From: Vogesella urethralis
Lineage (GTDB): Bacteria > Pseudomonadota > Gammaproteobacteria > Burkholderiales > Chromobacteriaceae
Assembly (NCBI RefSeq): GCF_007644045.2
Contig: NZ_VMDW02000087.1
Span: 124,001-188,000, forward strand
Direction of reading: 5' to 3'
Length of the DNA: 64,000 bases
The position numbers and the translations under genes were made by a program. The notes below the pieces were generated by a model. It did no database searches, was not told where the DNA came from, and saw nothing but the letters and a program-made list of their open reading frames with translations. Shown here piece by piece: positions 27,902 to 36,853 of this stretch. The first letter of the stretch is position 1, and the number at the start of each line of letters is the position of its first letter.

Positions 27902-28647
27902 ACGAAACCGCCTGGCAACACGCGCTGCTGGACGCCATCACCACCCCGCAGTGGCAGCCCGACCCGCGCTTTCCCGCCGCCGCGCTGGCGGTGTACCGCA
28001 ATAACTATCGCGTCGGCCTGATGGAGATGCTGGCGCTGGTGTACCCGATCTGCCGCCAGCTGCTGGGCGATGACTTCTTCGAGGCGCTCAGCCGCGAATA
28101 CGTCAAGGCCACGCCGTCGGCCAGTGGCAACCTGCACCGCTACGGCGGCGGCTTTGCCGACTTCGTCGCCACCTTCGAACACACCGCCCACATTGGCTAC
28201 CTGCCGGATGTGGCTCGGCTGGAGTGGGCGTTACACCGTGGTTATTACGCGGCAGATAGCACGCCGCTAGCCCTCGCTACGCTGGCAGCCATCCCGCAGC
28301 TGCAATGGGGTAGTCTGCGCTTTGCCTGCCACCCGGCCTGTGCGGTGCTGGATAGCCGTTGGCCGCTGGCCGACATCCACGCTCATCACCAGCCGGCCAC
28401 CGCCGGCTGTGCGGTAGACCTGGCCACGGCACAGCCGCTGCTGCTGTGGCGTAACGGCGACGGCCTGATGCAGCTGCACGTGCTGGCGCCCGGCCAGGCT
28501 GCCTTCTGCCAGGCGCTGCTGGACGGCGCCACGCTGGATGAAGCCACCAGCGCGGGGTTGGCCGCCACGCCAGATTTCGACCTGCAAGCCGCGCTGCTGC
28601 TGGTACTGCAGCACGGGGTACTATCTGCCATCAAGGAACCATCATGA
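27898..28647 (+). CDS. bufC: DUF2063 partner protein of the MNIO enzyme
   Basis: A 249-residue protein whose first 90 residues form the DUF2063 helical domain (RFPAAALAVYRNNYRVGLMEMLALVYPICRQLLGDDFF). It is the usual partner of DUF692 enzymes, thought to recognise the precursor peptide and present it to the active site. It overlaps bufB and the DoxX gene by four bases each, so stoichiometric expression is likely. Confidence 0.9.
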   Translation: MNETAWQHALLDAITTPQWQPDPRFPAAALAVYRNNYRVGLMEMLALVYPICRQLLGDDFFEALSREYVKATPSASGNLHRYGGGFADFVATFEHTAHIGYLPDVARLEWALHRGYYAADSTPLALATLAAIPQLQWGSLRFACHPACAVLDSRWPLADIHAHHQPATAGCAVDLATAQPLLLWRNGDGLMQLHVLAPGQAAFCQALLDGATLDEATSAGLAATPDFDLQAALLLVLQHGVLSAIKEPS

Positions 28648-29096
28648 ACGCCATCGCTACCCTGCTGCGCCGCAGCCAGCCCGTCACCGCCTGGCTGGAC
28701 ACCTGGCTACAACCCGTCGCCCTACTGGCGCTGCGCCTGTACCTGGCGCGGGTGTTCTTTCTGGCAGGCCTGACCAAAATCCAGGACTGGGATACCACGC
28801 TATTCCTGTTCAGCGAAGAGTACCGCGTGCCACTGCTGTCACCGACGCTGGCGGCGGTACTGGGCACTGCCGGCGAGCTGCTGCTGCCGCCGCTGTTGCT
28901 GCTGGGCCTGGCCGGGCGCTTTGCTGCGCTAGGCCTATTCGTGCTCAACATCATGGCGGTGCTCAGCTACTGGCACGCACTGGACGGCAGCGCGCTGGAA
29001 TTCCACCTGCAGTGGGGGCTGATGTTGCTGTTGTTGCTGGCCACCGGCCCCGGCAAGCTGGCGCTGGACAAGCTGCTGCGCCAGCGTCTGGGCTGA
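28644..29096 (+). CDS. bufD: DoxX-family membrane protein of the bufferin operon
   Basis: A 150-residue DoxX protein with four predicted membrane segments; RLYLARVFFLAGLTKIQDW near residue 30 is the family signature. DoxX proteins commonly end buf operons. A redox or quinone-linked role has been suggested, but nothing in the sequence proves it. The start overlaps the bufC stop. Confidence 0.85.
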   Translation: MNAIATLLRRSQPVTAWLDTWLQPVALLALRLYLARVFFLAGLTKIQDWDTTLFLFSEEYRVPLLSPTLAAVLGTAGELLLPPLLLLGLAGRFAALGLFVLNIMAVLSYWHALDGSALEFHLQWGLMLLLLLATGPGKLALDKLLRQRLG

Positions 29097-29213
29097 ACCC
29101 CGGCGGCCGCGCCCACCAAACATGCCATTTCGATAATTCAGCAGCAACCGTGAAGCAGGGCGGTGGGCGTGGCATAATCGCCGACAGTCTTAAATTACCC
29201 AGTCACCAACATC

Positions 29214-30059
29214 ATGAGCGTCAGCCCCACCCTGGTTCTGCAAGCCCCGCATCTCGATTTTGCCCGTGTGACCGAGCTGGCCATTCTGGCCGGTAGCGAG
29301 CCCGTGACACCTGTAGACGGCATCGCCCGCCTGGCTGCGGCCAACCCCGCACGCCGTGAGCTGGTACTGGAACGTGCCGCCCGCCTGGGCGTGGACGCCA
29401 ACTACGTCGATAGCCAGCGCCGCTTTGCCGATTTCGGCCTGATCGTGTCCGATATGGACTCCACGCTGATCACCATCGAGTGCATCGACGAGATCGCCGA
29501 CATGCAGGGCCTGAAGCCGCAGGTGGCCGCCATCACCGCCCGTTCGATGCGCGGCGAGCTGGACTTCTCGCAATCGCTGCGCGAACGCGTGGCCCTGCTG
29601 GCCGGGCTGCCGGAAAGCGCGCTGGCCCGCGTGTACGAAGAGCGGCTGCAGCTGATGGCCGGCGCCCGCGAGCTGCTGGCTGCCTGCCGCGAGCACAACG
29701 TGAAGTTCATGCTGGTATCCGGCGGTTTTACCTACTTTACCGAACGCCTGAAAGCAGAGCTGGGCCTGGACTACACCTACGCCAACCAGCTGGAGATCGT
29801 GGACGGCAAGCTCACCGGCCGCGTAGTTGGCGACATCGTGGACGCCGCAGCCAAGCGCCGTCTGCTGATCGAAAAACGCAGCGCGCTGGGCCTGGCGCCG
29901 GAACAGGTGATCGCCATGGGCGACGGTGCCAACGACCTGCTGATGCTGGCCGAAGCCGGCGTCGGCGTGGCCACCCACGCCAAGCCGGTGGTGCGCGAGC
30001 AGGCCCGTTACAGCCTCAATGTCAGCGGTCTTGACGGCATCCGCAAGCTGTTCCTGTAA
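29214..30059 (+). CDS. serB: Phosphoserine phosphatase
   Basis: A 281-residue HAD-family enzyme catalysing the last step of serine synthesis. Motif I is IVSDMDSTLI (about 80-89), motif II is LVSGGFTYFTE, and motif IV is GDGANDLLMLAEAG. The N-terminal 75 residues form the ACT-like region usual in longer SerB proteins. It ends two bases before the next gene. Confidence 0.96.
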   Translation: MSVSPTLVLQAPHLDFARVTELAILAGSEPVTPVDGIARLAAANPARRELVLERAARLGVDANYVDSQRRFADFGLIVSDMDSTLITIECIDEIADMQGLKPQVAAITARSMRGELDFSQSLRERVALLAGLPESALARVYEERLQLMAGARELLAACREHNVKFMLVSGGFTYFTERLKAELGLDYTYANQLEIVDGKLTGRVVGDIVDAAAKRRLLIEKRSALGLAPEQVIAMGDGANDLLMLAEAGVGVATHAKPVVREQARYSLNVSGLDGIRKLFL

Positions 30060-30061
30060 CC

Positions 30062-30565
30062 ATGCCGCAGACCCTGCCGTCGCTGGATACCGTCAGTTTC
30101 GACTGCCACCTGCCGCTGGACTACCAGCCGCAGCCCGGCCACGCGCCCCAGGCCTTGCTGACCACGCGGTTGGCGCTGGCCATCCTGGCCGGCCAGGCCG
30201 ATCCGGCTGACGCCGCGCCGGGGCTACAGCGCCTGGAAGCCAAACTCGACCTGGCGCTGGAGCTGGCCTTGCAACAGCATTACCCGCAACACCCGCCGGC
30301 GGTCGCCTGCCGGCTCGGGCTGGAAGCGATCGCCTGGCACCATCCGCTGGCGCTGGCCGTTGGCAGCCAGGGCCAGCTGTCGCTGCAGGTACAAGCGCCG
30401 TCGGCGCTCACCCTGCACTTGCCACTGACCATCCGCCACTGTCTGCCGCAGGCAGACGGCTTTGCCATTGTGGGCGACTGGGGCGCCGCCCTGGGCGAGG
30501 CGCAGGCGGCGTGGGAACGCTGGGTCTTCCGCCGCCACCGTCAAAGTATCGGACGCCAGGCATGA
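30062..30565 (+). CDS. Possible atypical PilZ-domain protein
   Basis: A 167-residue cytosolic protein. I do not recognise it firmly. Its start (VSFDCHLPLDYQPQ), central LQRLEAKLDLALELAL and final WERWVFRRHRQ resemble atypical c-di-GMP-receptor (tPilZ-like) proteins. Its stop overlaps the start of a diguanylate cyclase gene, which supports a c-di-GMP role. It lacks the classical RxxxR and D/NxSxxG pair in clear form, so it may not bind c-di-GMP itself. Confidence 0.5.
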   Translation: MPQTLPSLDTVSFDCHLPLDYQPQPGHAPQALLTTRLALAILAGQADPADAAPGLQRLEAKLDLALELALQQHYPQHPPAVACRLGLEAIAWHHPLALAVGSQGQLSLQVQAPSALTLHLPLTIRHCLPQADGFAIVGDWGAALGEAQAAWERWVFRRHRQSIGRQA

Positions 30566-32436
30566 CGCCCGTCAACCCGCGACAAACCGAACTGGGTGCG
30601 CTGCGCGGTAGCCGGCTGATGCCTATCCTGTCGGCACTGTTCCTGCTGCTGCTATGGTCTGTGGTGGTAGAAACCCTGCACGAACGCGCCGCTTTTACCC
30701 GCAAGCAGATCCAGACCGAACAGCAGCGCTGGCTGCAGCAGGCCGTGCGAGGAATAGATACACGGCTGGAAACGCTGCGCCGGGACATGCTGCTGTACCG
30801 GCAGGACGGCAGTAGCCTGGCGCGAGAGGTGAACAGCCTGTACCCGCTGGAACACGGCCGCTTGTGGCTGGTTGATGCTGACAGCCAGAGCCAGCTGCAC
30901 GGCGACCTGGACAACCTGGCCCCCGTCACCGCCGATAGCGTGCGCCAGCTGTTACAGCAACACCCCGTGGATGGCCGCCTGCTGCTGCTGGACGCCGACA
31001 CCCGACGTGACACCTCGCGGCTGCTGGTGGTGATTCCGCAATGCGAAGCCGACAACTGCCGCAATGCGCTGGTGGGCTTTGTCTCGTTTACCGCCCTGCT
31101 GGACAGCGAGCTGCTGGCCATGGCCCCGCAAGTCTTGCTGAGTGACAGCAGCCAGAACGCGCTGGTCAGCCTGGGCGCAGCGGCAGACCGGCTGGAAGGC
31201 TACCTGAACCAGGGCGTGCTACGCAGTGCTCCAGCCAGTACCGAACTGACAAGCGTGCCACTGACCTTGTCGGTCCAGCTGTCGCCGGTACAGTACGCCG
31301 AGCCCTTCGTGCTGTTTGCCCTGTATCTGACCGCGGCGGCCACGCTGATGAGTGGCGTGTTGCTGGTAATCCTGTTACGGGTTGGCCGCCGGCTGAGCTT
31401 CATCCTGCAACGCAGCGACGAGGTGAACCAGGCCACGCATCTGCTGACGCTGACCAACAACAGCCTGCGCGAGCGACTGCGCAAGCTGATCGAGGAACAG
31501 CGCGACCAGCAAACGCTGATCGACACCGTCCAGGTAGGCGTACTGCTGATCGACGCCGAGCAGAAGATCATCCTGACCGGCAACGAAGCCGCCACCCGGC
31601 TACTGGGCTTTGCCCGCCAGGCGCTGTACCGTCGTTCGCTGGAAAGCCTGTTCACCTCGGCCGAGCAGTACACCCAGCTGCTGTCCTTGCTGCAAGAGCA
31701 ACAGCAATTGAGCGAGCGCGAAGTGGAGCTGAGCACCCGCAGCGGCGAGCGGCTGTGGAGCGTGCTGTCGATGCGCCCGCTGCTGTTTCGCGAACGCAAT
31801 GCCTACGTGCTGAGCTTTGTCGACATCACCGAGCGGCTGCTGCACGCGCAGCGGCTGGAAGAAGAAAAACAGGCCACCGAGCGCGCCCTGTCGCAATTGC
31901 AGTCCACCCAGCACGAGCTGTACCAGCGTGCCACCTGCGACGATCTGACCGGTATTGCCAACCGCCGCCATTTCCTGTCTGGTGCCGGCAAGGCACTGGA
32001 GCTGGCACGGCTGGAGAACCAGTGCTTTGTGGTAGCCGTACTGGACGTGGACCACTTCAAGTCTATTAACGACCGCTACGGTCACGCTGCCGGCGACAGC
32101 GTACTGCAACGGCTGACACAGCACATTGCCGCCACACTACCGCACAGCGCGCTGTTCGGCCGCATGGGCGGCGAGGAGTTCGCCATCGTGCTGCCCGACT
32201 ACAATCTGAACGAAGCACACGCACTGCTGGAAAGCGTACGCCTGAGCCTGGCCGCACTCCCGCTACTGCAGGATGGCGACATGGTGCACATCACCTTCTC
32301 CGCCGGCCTGGCCGAGCGCAAACGTCACGGCGAGCAGCTGTCGGAACTGCTGAAGATCGCCGACCACGCCATGTACCAAGCCAAAAGCGAAGGCCGCAAC
32401 CGCATTCACAGCGCCGCGCCGGCGCAAAACGGTTAA
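30562..32436 (+). CDS. Membrane diguanylate cyclase (Cache-like/PAS/GGDEF)
   Basis: A 624-residue inner-membrane protein. One membrane segment at about 20-38, a periplasmic domain of about 210 residues (Cache-like), a second segment at about 252-278, a coiled coil, a PAS domain (about 310-420) and a C-terminal GGDEF domain (about 455-620). The active site is GRMGGEEFAIVLPD, so it should make c-di-GMP. No RxxD inhibitory site is present five residues upstream. It starts at ATG overlapping the upstream stop. Confidence 0.9.
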   Translation: MTPVNPRQTELGALRGSRLMPILSALFLLLLWSVVVETLHERAAFTRKQIQTEQQRWLQQAVRGIDTRLETLRRDMLLYRQDGSSLAREVNSLYPLEHGRLWLVDADSQSQLHGDLDNLAPVTADSVRQLLQQHPVDGRLLLLDADTRRDTSRLLVVIPQCEADNCRNALVGFVSFTALLDSELLAMAPQVLLSDSSQNALVSLGAAADRLEGYLNQGVLRSAPASTELTSVPLTLSVQLSPVQYAEPFVLFALYLTAAATLMSGVLLVILLRVGRRLSFILQRSDEVNQATHLLTLTNNSLRERLRKLIEEQRDQQTLIDTVQVGVLLIDAEQKIILTGNEAATRLLGFARQALYRRSLESLFTSAEQYTQLLSLLQEQQQLSEREVELSTRSGERLWSVLSMRPLLFRERNAYVLSFVDITERLLHAQRLEEEKQATERALSQLQSTQHELYQRATCDDLTGIANRRHFLSGAGKALELARLENQCFVVAVLDVDHFKSINDRYGHAAGDSVLQRLTQHIAATLPHSALFGRMGGEEFAIVLPDYNLNEAHALLESVRLSLAALPLLQDGDMVHITFSAGLAERKRHGEQLSELLKIADHAMYQAKSEGRNRIHSAAPAQNG

Positions 32437-32469
32437 CGCCGCCGCACAGGCCAGCCGGCGGCACGCCAT

Positions 32470-32499
32470 AAAAAAACCGCCCCGGCAAGCCGGAGCGGT
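32470..32499 (-). terminator. Rho-independent terminator after mpl
   Basis: Read on the minus strand, ACCGCTCCGGC / GCCGGGGCGGT (one mismatch) is followed by TTTTTT. It also lies 33 bases after the convergent diguanylate cyclase. Confidence 0.8.
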
Positions 32500-32520
32500 G
32501 CTGGCAACCAGCAGCAGCAA

Positions 32521-33897
32521 TCAGCCCAGTGCCGCCAGCAGTTTGGCGTGAATGCCGCCAAAGCCGCCGTTACTCATCACCAGTACCTGATCGCCGTCGC
32601 GGGCTTCGGCCACGATGGCTGCCACCAGCGCGTCGATATCGTCAAAGCAGTGCGCCTTGTCGCCCAGCGGCGCCAGCGCCTCGTCCACGCGCCAGCCCAG
32701 GTTGGCCGCACCGTAGCAGAACACCACGTCAGCGTCCTGCAGCGAACCGGGTAGCGCCGCCTTCATGGTGCCCAGCTTCATGGTATTGGAACGCGGCTCC
32801 AGCACCGCCAGGATGCGCGTGCTGCGGCCAACCTTGTGGCGCAGGCCGGCCACCGTGGTGGTGATGGCGGTGGGGTGATGGGCAAAGTCGTCGTACACGG
32901 TGACGCCGCGCACGGTGCCTTTCACTTCCATGCGGCGTTTCACGCTCTTGAAGCGCGACAGCGCGTCGATGGCCACCGCCGGCGTCACCCCCACGTGGCG
33001 TGCCGCGGCAATGGCGGCCACCGCATTAAGGCGGTTGTGCTCGCCTGGCACGTCCCACACCACCCGGCCTTGCAGCTGGCCATCCAGAAGGACATCAAAA
33101 CTGCCGTCGGCGTCCGCCGCGCCAGCTTGCCAGCCACTATCGGTACCGAAGGTTTCCACCGGCGTCCAGCAACCACGGTCCAGTACACGCTGCAGGCTGG
33201 CTTCGCGGCCATTGGCCACCACCAGGCCTTCACCGGGCACGGTACGCACCAGATGGTGGAACTGGGTTTCGATGGCCGCCAGGTCGGCAAAAATGTCGGC
33301 GTGGTCGTATTCCAGGTTGTTCAGCACCGCGGTGCGCGGGCGGTAGTGTACGAATTTGCTGCGCTTGTCGAAGAAAGCCGTGTCGTACTCGTCGGCCTCG
33401 ATCACGAAGAACGGGCTCTGGCTGGCCGCATCCTGCGCCGGCGTGCCCGGCAGGCGCGCCGAAATGCCGAAGTTTTCCGGAATGCCGCCAATCAGGAAGC
33501 CCGGCGCCAGGCCGGCGTCCTGCAGGATCCACGCCAGCATCGAGGTGGTGGTGGTCTTGCCGTGGGTACCGGCTACCGCCAGCACCCATTTGTCGTGCAG
33601 CACGTTCTCGGCCAGCCACTGCGGGCCGGAAATGTACGGCAGGCCACGGTTGAGGATGGCTTCCATCAGCGGCTTGCCGCGCGTGACCACATTGCCCACC
33701 ACGAACACGTCGGCGCCGATATCGGCCTGCTCTGCACCAAAGCCCTGCATCAGCTCGATGCCCATGGCCTCCAGCTGGGTGCTCATCGGCGGGTAGACGT
33801 TGGCGTCGCAACCGGTCACCTTGTGGCCGGCGGCTTTGGCGATGGCGGCGATGCCACCCATGAAGGTGCCGCAAATACCGAGAATGTGGATATGCAT
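32521..33897 (-). CDS. mpl: UDP-N-acetylmuramate:L-Ala-gamma-D-Glu-meso-Dap ligase
   Basis: A 458-residue Mur-ligase family enzyme that reattaches recycled murein tripeptide to UDP-MurNAc. Start HIHILGICGTFMGGIAAIAKAAGH binds UDP; the ATP loop is AGTHGKTTTTSMLAW (about 107-121), and the Mpl-type EYDTAFFDKRSKFVHYRP follows. The ATG is at 33897; a longer frame upstream is not supported. Confidence 0.96.
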   Translation of the reverse strand: MHIHILGICGTFMGGIAAIAKAAGHKVTGCDANVYPPMSTQLEAMGIELMQGFGAEQADIGADVFVVGNVVTRGKPLMEAILNRGLPYISGPQWLAENVLHDKWVLAVAGTHGKTTTTSMLAWILQDAGLAPGFLIGGIPENFGISARLPGTPAQDAASQSPFFVIEADEYDTAFFDKRSKFVHYRPRTAVLNNLEYDHADIFADLAAIETQFHHLVRTVPGEGLVVANGREASLQRVLDRGCWTPVETFGTDSGWQAGAADADGSFDVLLDGQLQGRVVWDVPGEHNRLNAVAAIAAARHVGVTPAVAIDALSRFKSVKRRMEVKGTVRGVTVYDDFAHHPTAITTTVAGLRHKVGRSTRILAVLEPRSNTMKLGTMKAALPGSLQDADVVFCYGAANLGWRVDEALAPLGDKAHCFDDIDALVAAIVAEARDGDQVLVMSNGGFGGIHAKLLAALG

Positions 33898-34011
33898 GAT
33901 GTGCTGCAGACAGAAAACGGGAAAGCGGCAAGGATACCGCAAAGCTCTCGTTAAAACAGGATCGGGAACATGCCTATACTGGCCAGTCACCATGACAAAG
34001 GCCTAAATGCC

Positions 34012-34689
34012 ATGTCCATTCCGCGCCAACTTCTCACCCTGCCCTGGCTGCTGCCGCTGCCTGTACTGGCTACCGGCATCGAGCTGGACTTCATCGGACC
34101 GGAGCTGACAGGCGTTTACCAGGTACACGACGGCAAGGCCCAGGGCGAACTGGTGGTCATGCTACAGCAGCTGGGTAGCCAGGCCGGTATCCAGTGGCGC
34201 TACCGGCTGGCCACGCCGGCACGGGTGGAAGTAACGCTGGGTAGCCAGCAAAACGTTTGCAGCCTGCACCTGCAGAGCCGACGCCAGCGCAGTGACTATC
34301 AGGTCATAGGCATTCTGGGGGAGCACGCCATCGTGGCGTATAGCGGTATGCACGATCGTATCGGTCTGGATGAGCTGGCGCAGCTGCCTGCATCGCAGCG
34401 GCTGGGCTTTGGCAGCGGCTTGAAGTCACTGTTGCAACGGCAGGGGCTGAACGTGATCGAACACCCGTCACTGGCCACCGCCGTGCAGCTGGTCGGCCTG
34501 GGCCGTGCCCGCGTATTGCTGACAACCCAGATCAGCATGTACAGCCTGCAGCCGGCGCCGCTGTTACGCCGCATTGGCACACTGGGCAAGGCCGACAACG
34601 TGCTGGCCTGCTCACGCCAGCTTCCCCCCGGTGTCGCCGCGCGGCTGCGGCAGGCGCTAAGCCGGCTACTGATACCGTTCACCCTGTAA
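34012..34689 (+). CDS. Periplasmic solute-binding-like protein (SBP family 3 fold)
   Basis: A 225-residue exported protein with a signal peptide (about 1-20, ending VLA). The rest has the look of a family-3 solute-binding protein: ELDFIGPELTGVYQ at the start, a hinge-like VAYSGMHDRIGLDELAQLPASQRLGFGSGLKSLLQRQGL and a C-terminal RQALSRLL. No permease gene is adjacent, so it may serve sensing rather than transport. Function unknown. Confidence 0.6.
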   Translation: MSIPRQLLTLPWLLPLPVLATGIELDFIGPELTGVYQVHDGKAQGELVVMLQQLGSQAGIQWRYRLATPARVEVTLGSQQNVCSLHLQSRRQRSDYQVIGILGEHAIVAYSGMHDRIGLDELAQLPASQRLGFGSGLKSLLQRQGLNVIEHPSLATAVQLVGLGRARVLLTTQISMYSLQPAPLLRRIGTLGKADNVLACSRQLPPGVAARLRQALSRLLIPFTL

Positions 34690-34732
34690 AAACACCCCGG
34701 CAGCCTGCCAGGCAGGCTGCCGGGGTGTTGCG
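34686..34732. terminator. Bidirectional terminator
   Basis: A perfect 19-base stem starting AACACCCCGGCAGCC with a minimal loop near 34710, A-rich on the left and TGTT on the right. It separates the solute-binding gene from the convergent antiporter gene. Confidence 0.88.
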
Positions 34733-34760
34733 ATTGCCGCTACCGCGGCGCTGGCGACGA

Positions 34761-36155
34761 TCAGAAGAACAGCCAGGTCTGCAGCACGAACAGCGGCAGC
34801 AGGAACACGATGGACCACGCCATGTAACCGAAGAAGCTCGGCATCTTGATGCCACGCTGCTCGGCGATGGCTTTCACCATGAAGTTGGGCGCGTTACCGA
34901 TATAGGTGTTGGCCCCCATGAACACGGCGCCCATCGAGATGGCCAGCAGCGTCTGCGACAGCGGGCCCATCAACGTGGCGGCATCGCCCGAGGCCAGGTT
35001 GAAGAACACCAGATAGGTGGGCGCGTTATCCAGGAAGCTGGACAGGATGCCGGTCATCCAGAAGTACATCGCGTTCAGCGGCGCACCGTCCGGGCCGGAC
35101 ACCACGCTGACCAGCGGCGCCAGCGCACCGGCTTTACCCGCTTGCAGCACGGCGATCACCGGGCCGATAGTGATGAAGATGCCGGCAAACAGCTTGGCCA
35201 CTTCCAGAATCGGGTCCCAGTTGAACTCGTTGCCAGCGCGTACCTGTGCCGGCGTGATCTTCAGCGAAACAGCAGCAATCAGCAGCAGCAGGCCGTCGCG
35301 TACCAGGTTCTGCAGCGCTACCGGGGTACCCATCACGTCAAAGCTGATACCGGGCTTCCAGAACCCCGACAGCAGCACAGCGCCGATCACCGCCAGCAGC
35401 AGCGGGATATTGCGCAGGCCATACAGCTTGATCGGCGCGTCCGGCGTCTTGTCGCGTGGCAACACGCCTTCCTTGCGGAAGTAATAGCTGTCTACCGCGT
35501 AGAACACCGCCAGCAGCACCAGCACCGACAGCAACACCGGCAGCGCCATCGCCGACACGGTCCAGAAGAAGTCCACGCCTTTCAGGAAGCCCAGGAACAG
35601 CGGCGGGTCGCCCAGCGGCGTCAGGCCGCCGCCGATGTTGGCCACCAGGAAGATGAAGAACACCACCACGTGCACATTGTGCTGACGGTTGTCGTTGGCC
35701 TTGATCAGCGGGCGGATCAGCAGCATGGCGGCACCGGTGGTACCCATCAGCGATGCCAGCACCGTGCCCAACGCCAGCAGGCCGGTATTCAGCGCCGGCG
35801 AACCGTGCAGATTGCCCCACACCAGAATGCCGCCGGACACCGTGTACAGCGCAAACAGCAGCACCACGAACGGGATGAACTCCGCCAGCATGGCGTGCAC
35901 TACCAGCCCGGCACTGGTGCCAAGCCCGAAGGTAGCCGTAAACGGCAACAGGAATAGCAAGGTCCAGCCGGCGGTGATCTTGCCGAAATGGTGGTGCCAG
36001 AAACCGGGGGCGAAAATGGGGAACAGCGCAATCGACAACAGGATACCGGCGAAGGGTAAGCCCCAGGCCAGCGATAGTGTCGCGCCATCGAGGCTGGCGG
36101 CCTGGGCCAGGCCAGGTAGCAGGCCAAGCAACAATGCAGAAGTAAAACGGGTCAT
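34761..36155 (-). CDS. NhaD-like sodium:proton antiporter (citrate-transporter superfamily)
   Basis: A 464-residue inner-membrane transporter with about 12 hydrophobic segments. ANIGGGLTPLGDPPLFLGFLKGVDFFW and the C-terminal SSFLDNAPTYLVFFNLASG are the two duplicated re-entrant signatures of this ion-transporter family. AAGGAG lies six bases before the ATG. Na+/H+ exchange is the usual annotation; a carboxylate substrate is the alternative. Confidence 0.82.
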   Translation of the reverse strand: MTRFTSALLLGLLPGLAQAASLDGATLSLAWGLPFAGILLSIALFPIFAPGFWHHHFGKITAGWTLLFLLPFTATFGLGTSAGLVVHAMLAEFIPFVVLLFALYTVSGGILVWGNLHGSPALNTGLLALGTVLASLMGTTGAAMLLIRPLIKANDNRQHNVHVVVFFIFLVANIGGGLTPLGDPPLFLGFLKGVDFFWTVSAMALPVLLSVLVLLAVFYAVDSYYFRKEGVLPRDKTPDAPIKLYGLRNIPLLLAVIGAVLLSGFWKPGISFDVMGTPVALQNLVRDGLLLLIAAVSLKITPAQVRAGNEFNWDPILEVAKLFAGIFITIGPVIAVLQAGKAGALAPLVSVVSGPDGAPLNAMYFWMTGILSSFLDNAPTYLVFFNLASGDAATLMGPLSQTLLAISMGAVFMGANTYIGNAPNFMVKAIAEQRGIKMPSFFGYMAWSIVFLLPLFVLQTWLFF

Positions 36156-36294
36156 CAGGGCTCCTTGTGCTGGCGGCGTCACAACCGCTCTTTTTTGTAA
36201 CAGAATGTTTTGTGACCGCAGTTTAAACGATTAATTCCGGAATCGGTTTGCCACAAAAGCAAAAATCGTCCCCCCGGCAGCTGGCCGCAGACGC

Positions 36295-36324
36295 AAAAAA
36301 GCCCTTCAGCATAGCAGAAGGGCT
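36295..36324 (-). terminator. Rho-independent terminator after gloA
   Basis: On the minus strand GCCCTTC / GAAGGGC with a nine-base loop is followed by TTTTTT. Confidence 0.85.
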
Positions 36325-36367
36325 GTAGATGACAGCGGCAAGCGCGCCGCCACCGGCACGCCGGCGC

Positions 36368-36757
36368 TTAGCGGGTGCCTTTCTGGATGAACTCGATCTT
36401 GTAACCGTCCGGGTCTTCCACGAAGGCAATCACGGTGGTGCCGTGCTTCATCGGGCCGGCTTCGCGTACCACCTTGCCGCCCTTGGCGCGCACGGCGTCA
36501 CAGGCGGCGTAGGCGTCGGCCACTTCCACCGCCAGGTGGCCGAAGGCGTTGCCCAGGTCGTAGCTGTCGGTGTCCCAGTTATGGGTCAGCTCGATCACGC
36601 TGTTGCTGTCTTCGTCGCCATAACCGACAAAGGCCAGCGTGAAGCGGCCTTCCGGGTAGTCGTGACGGCGCAGCAGGGTCATGCCCAGTACTTCGGTGTA
36701 AAAGGCGATGGAACGGTCGAGCTGGCCGACACGGATCATGGTATGCAGCAGGCGCAT
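36368..36757 (-). CDS. gloA: Lactoylglutathione lyase (glyoxalase I)
   Basis: A 129-residue glyoxalase I converting the methylglyoxal-glutathione hemithioacetal to S-lactoylglutathione. Metal ligands lie in [14 protein letters not shown] (His), VIELTHNWD (Glu), [11 protein letters not shown] (His) and GYKIEFIQ (Glu). GGAGAA precedes the ATG by six bases; a longer frame upstream is not needed. A GCGGCCAACCTT copy lies in its leader. Confidence 0.95.
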   Translation of the reverse strand: MRLLHTMIRVGQLDRSIAFYTEVLGMTLLRRHDYPEGRFTLAFVGYGDEDSNSVIELTHNWDTDSYDLGNAFGHLAVEVADAYAACDAVRAKGGKVVREAGPMKHGTTVIAFVEDPDGYKIEFIQKGTR

Positions 36758-36773
36758 GGTGTTCTCCGGCAAT

Positions 36774-36785
36774 AAGGTTGGCCGC
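36774..36785 (-). repeat. Intergenic copy of GCGGCCAACCTT before gloA
   Basis: Exact 12-base word on the minus strand, 16 bases before the gloA start codon. Confidence 0.7.
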
Positions 36786-36853
36786 AGCGCGGCAAGAGCA
36801 GGCAGATGGGGACGGGTGGGCAAAGTTAAAGACAAGCGGCCAGAACAGGCTGT

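Noticed and set aside
30062-30565. Calling this a classical PilZ protein
   Set aside because: The RxxxR and D/NxSxxG motifs are not clear; I list it only as a possible atypical member.
36223-36429. 68-codon minus-strand frame between the antiporter gene and gloA
   Set aside because: It spans the gloA terminator and the end of gloA in another frame; no ribosome site or similarity.
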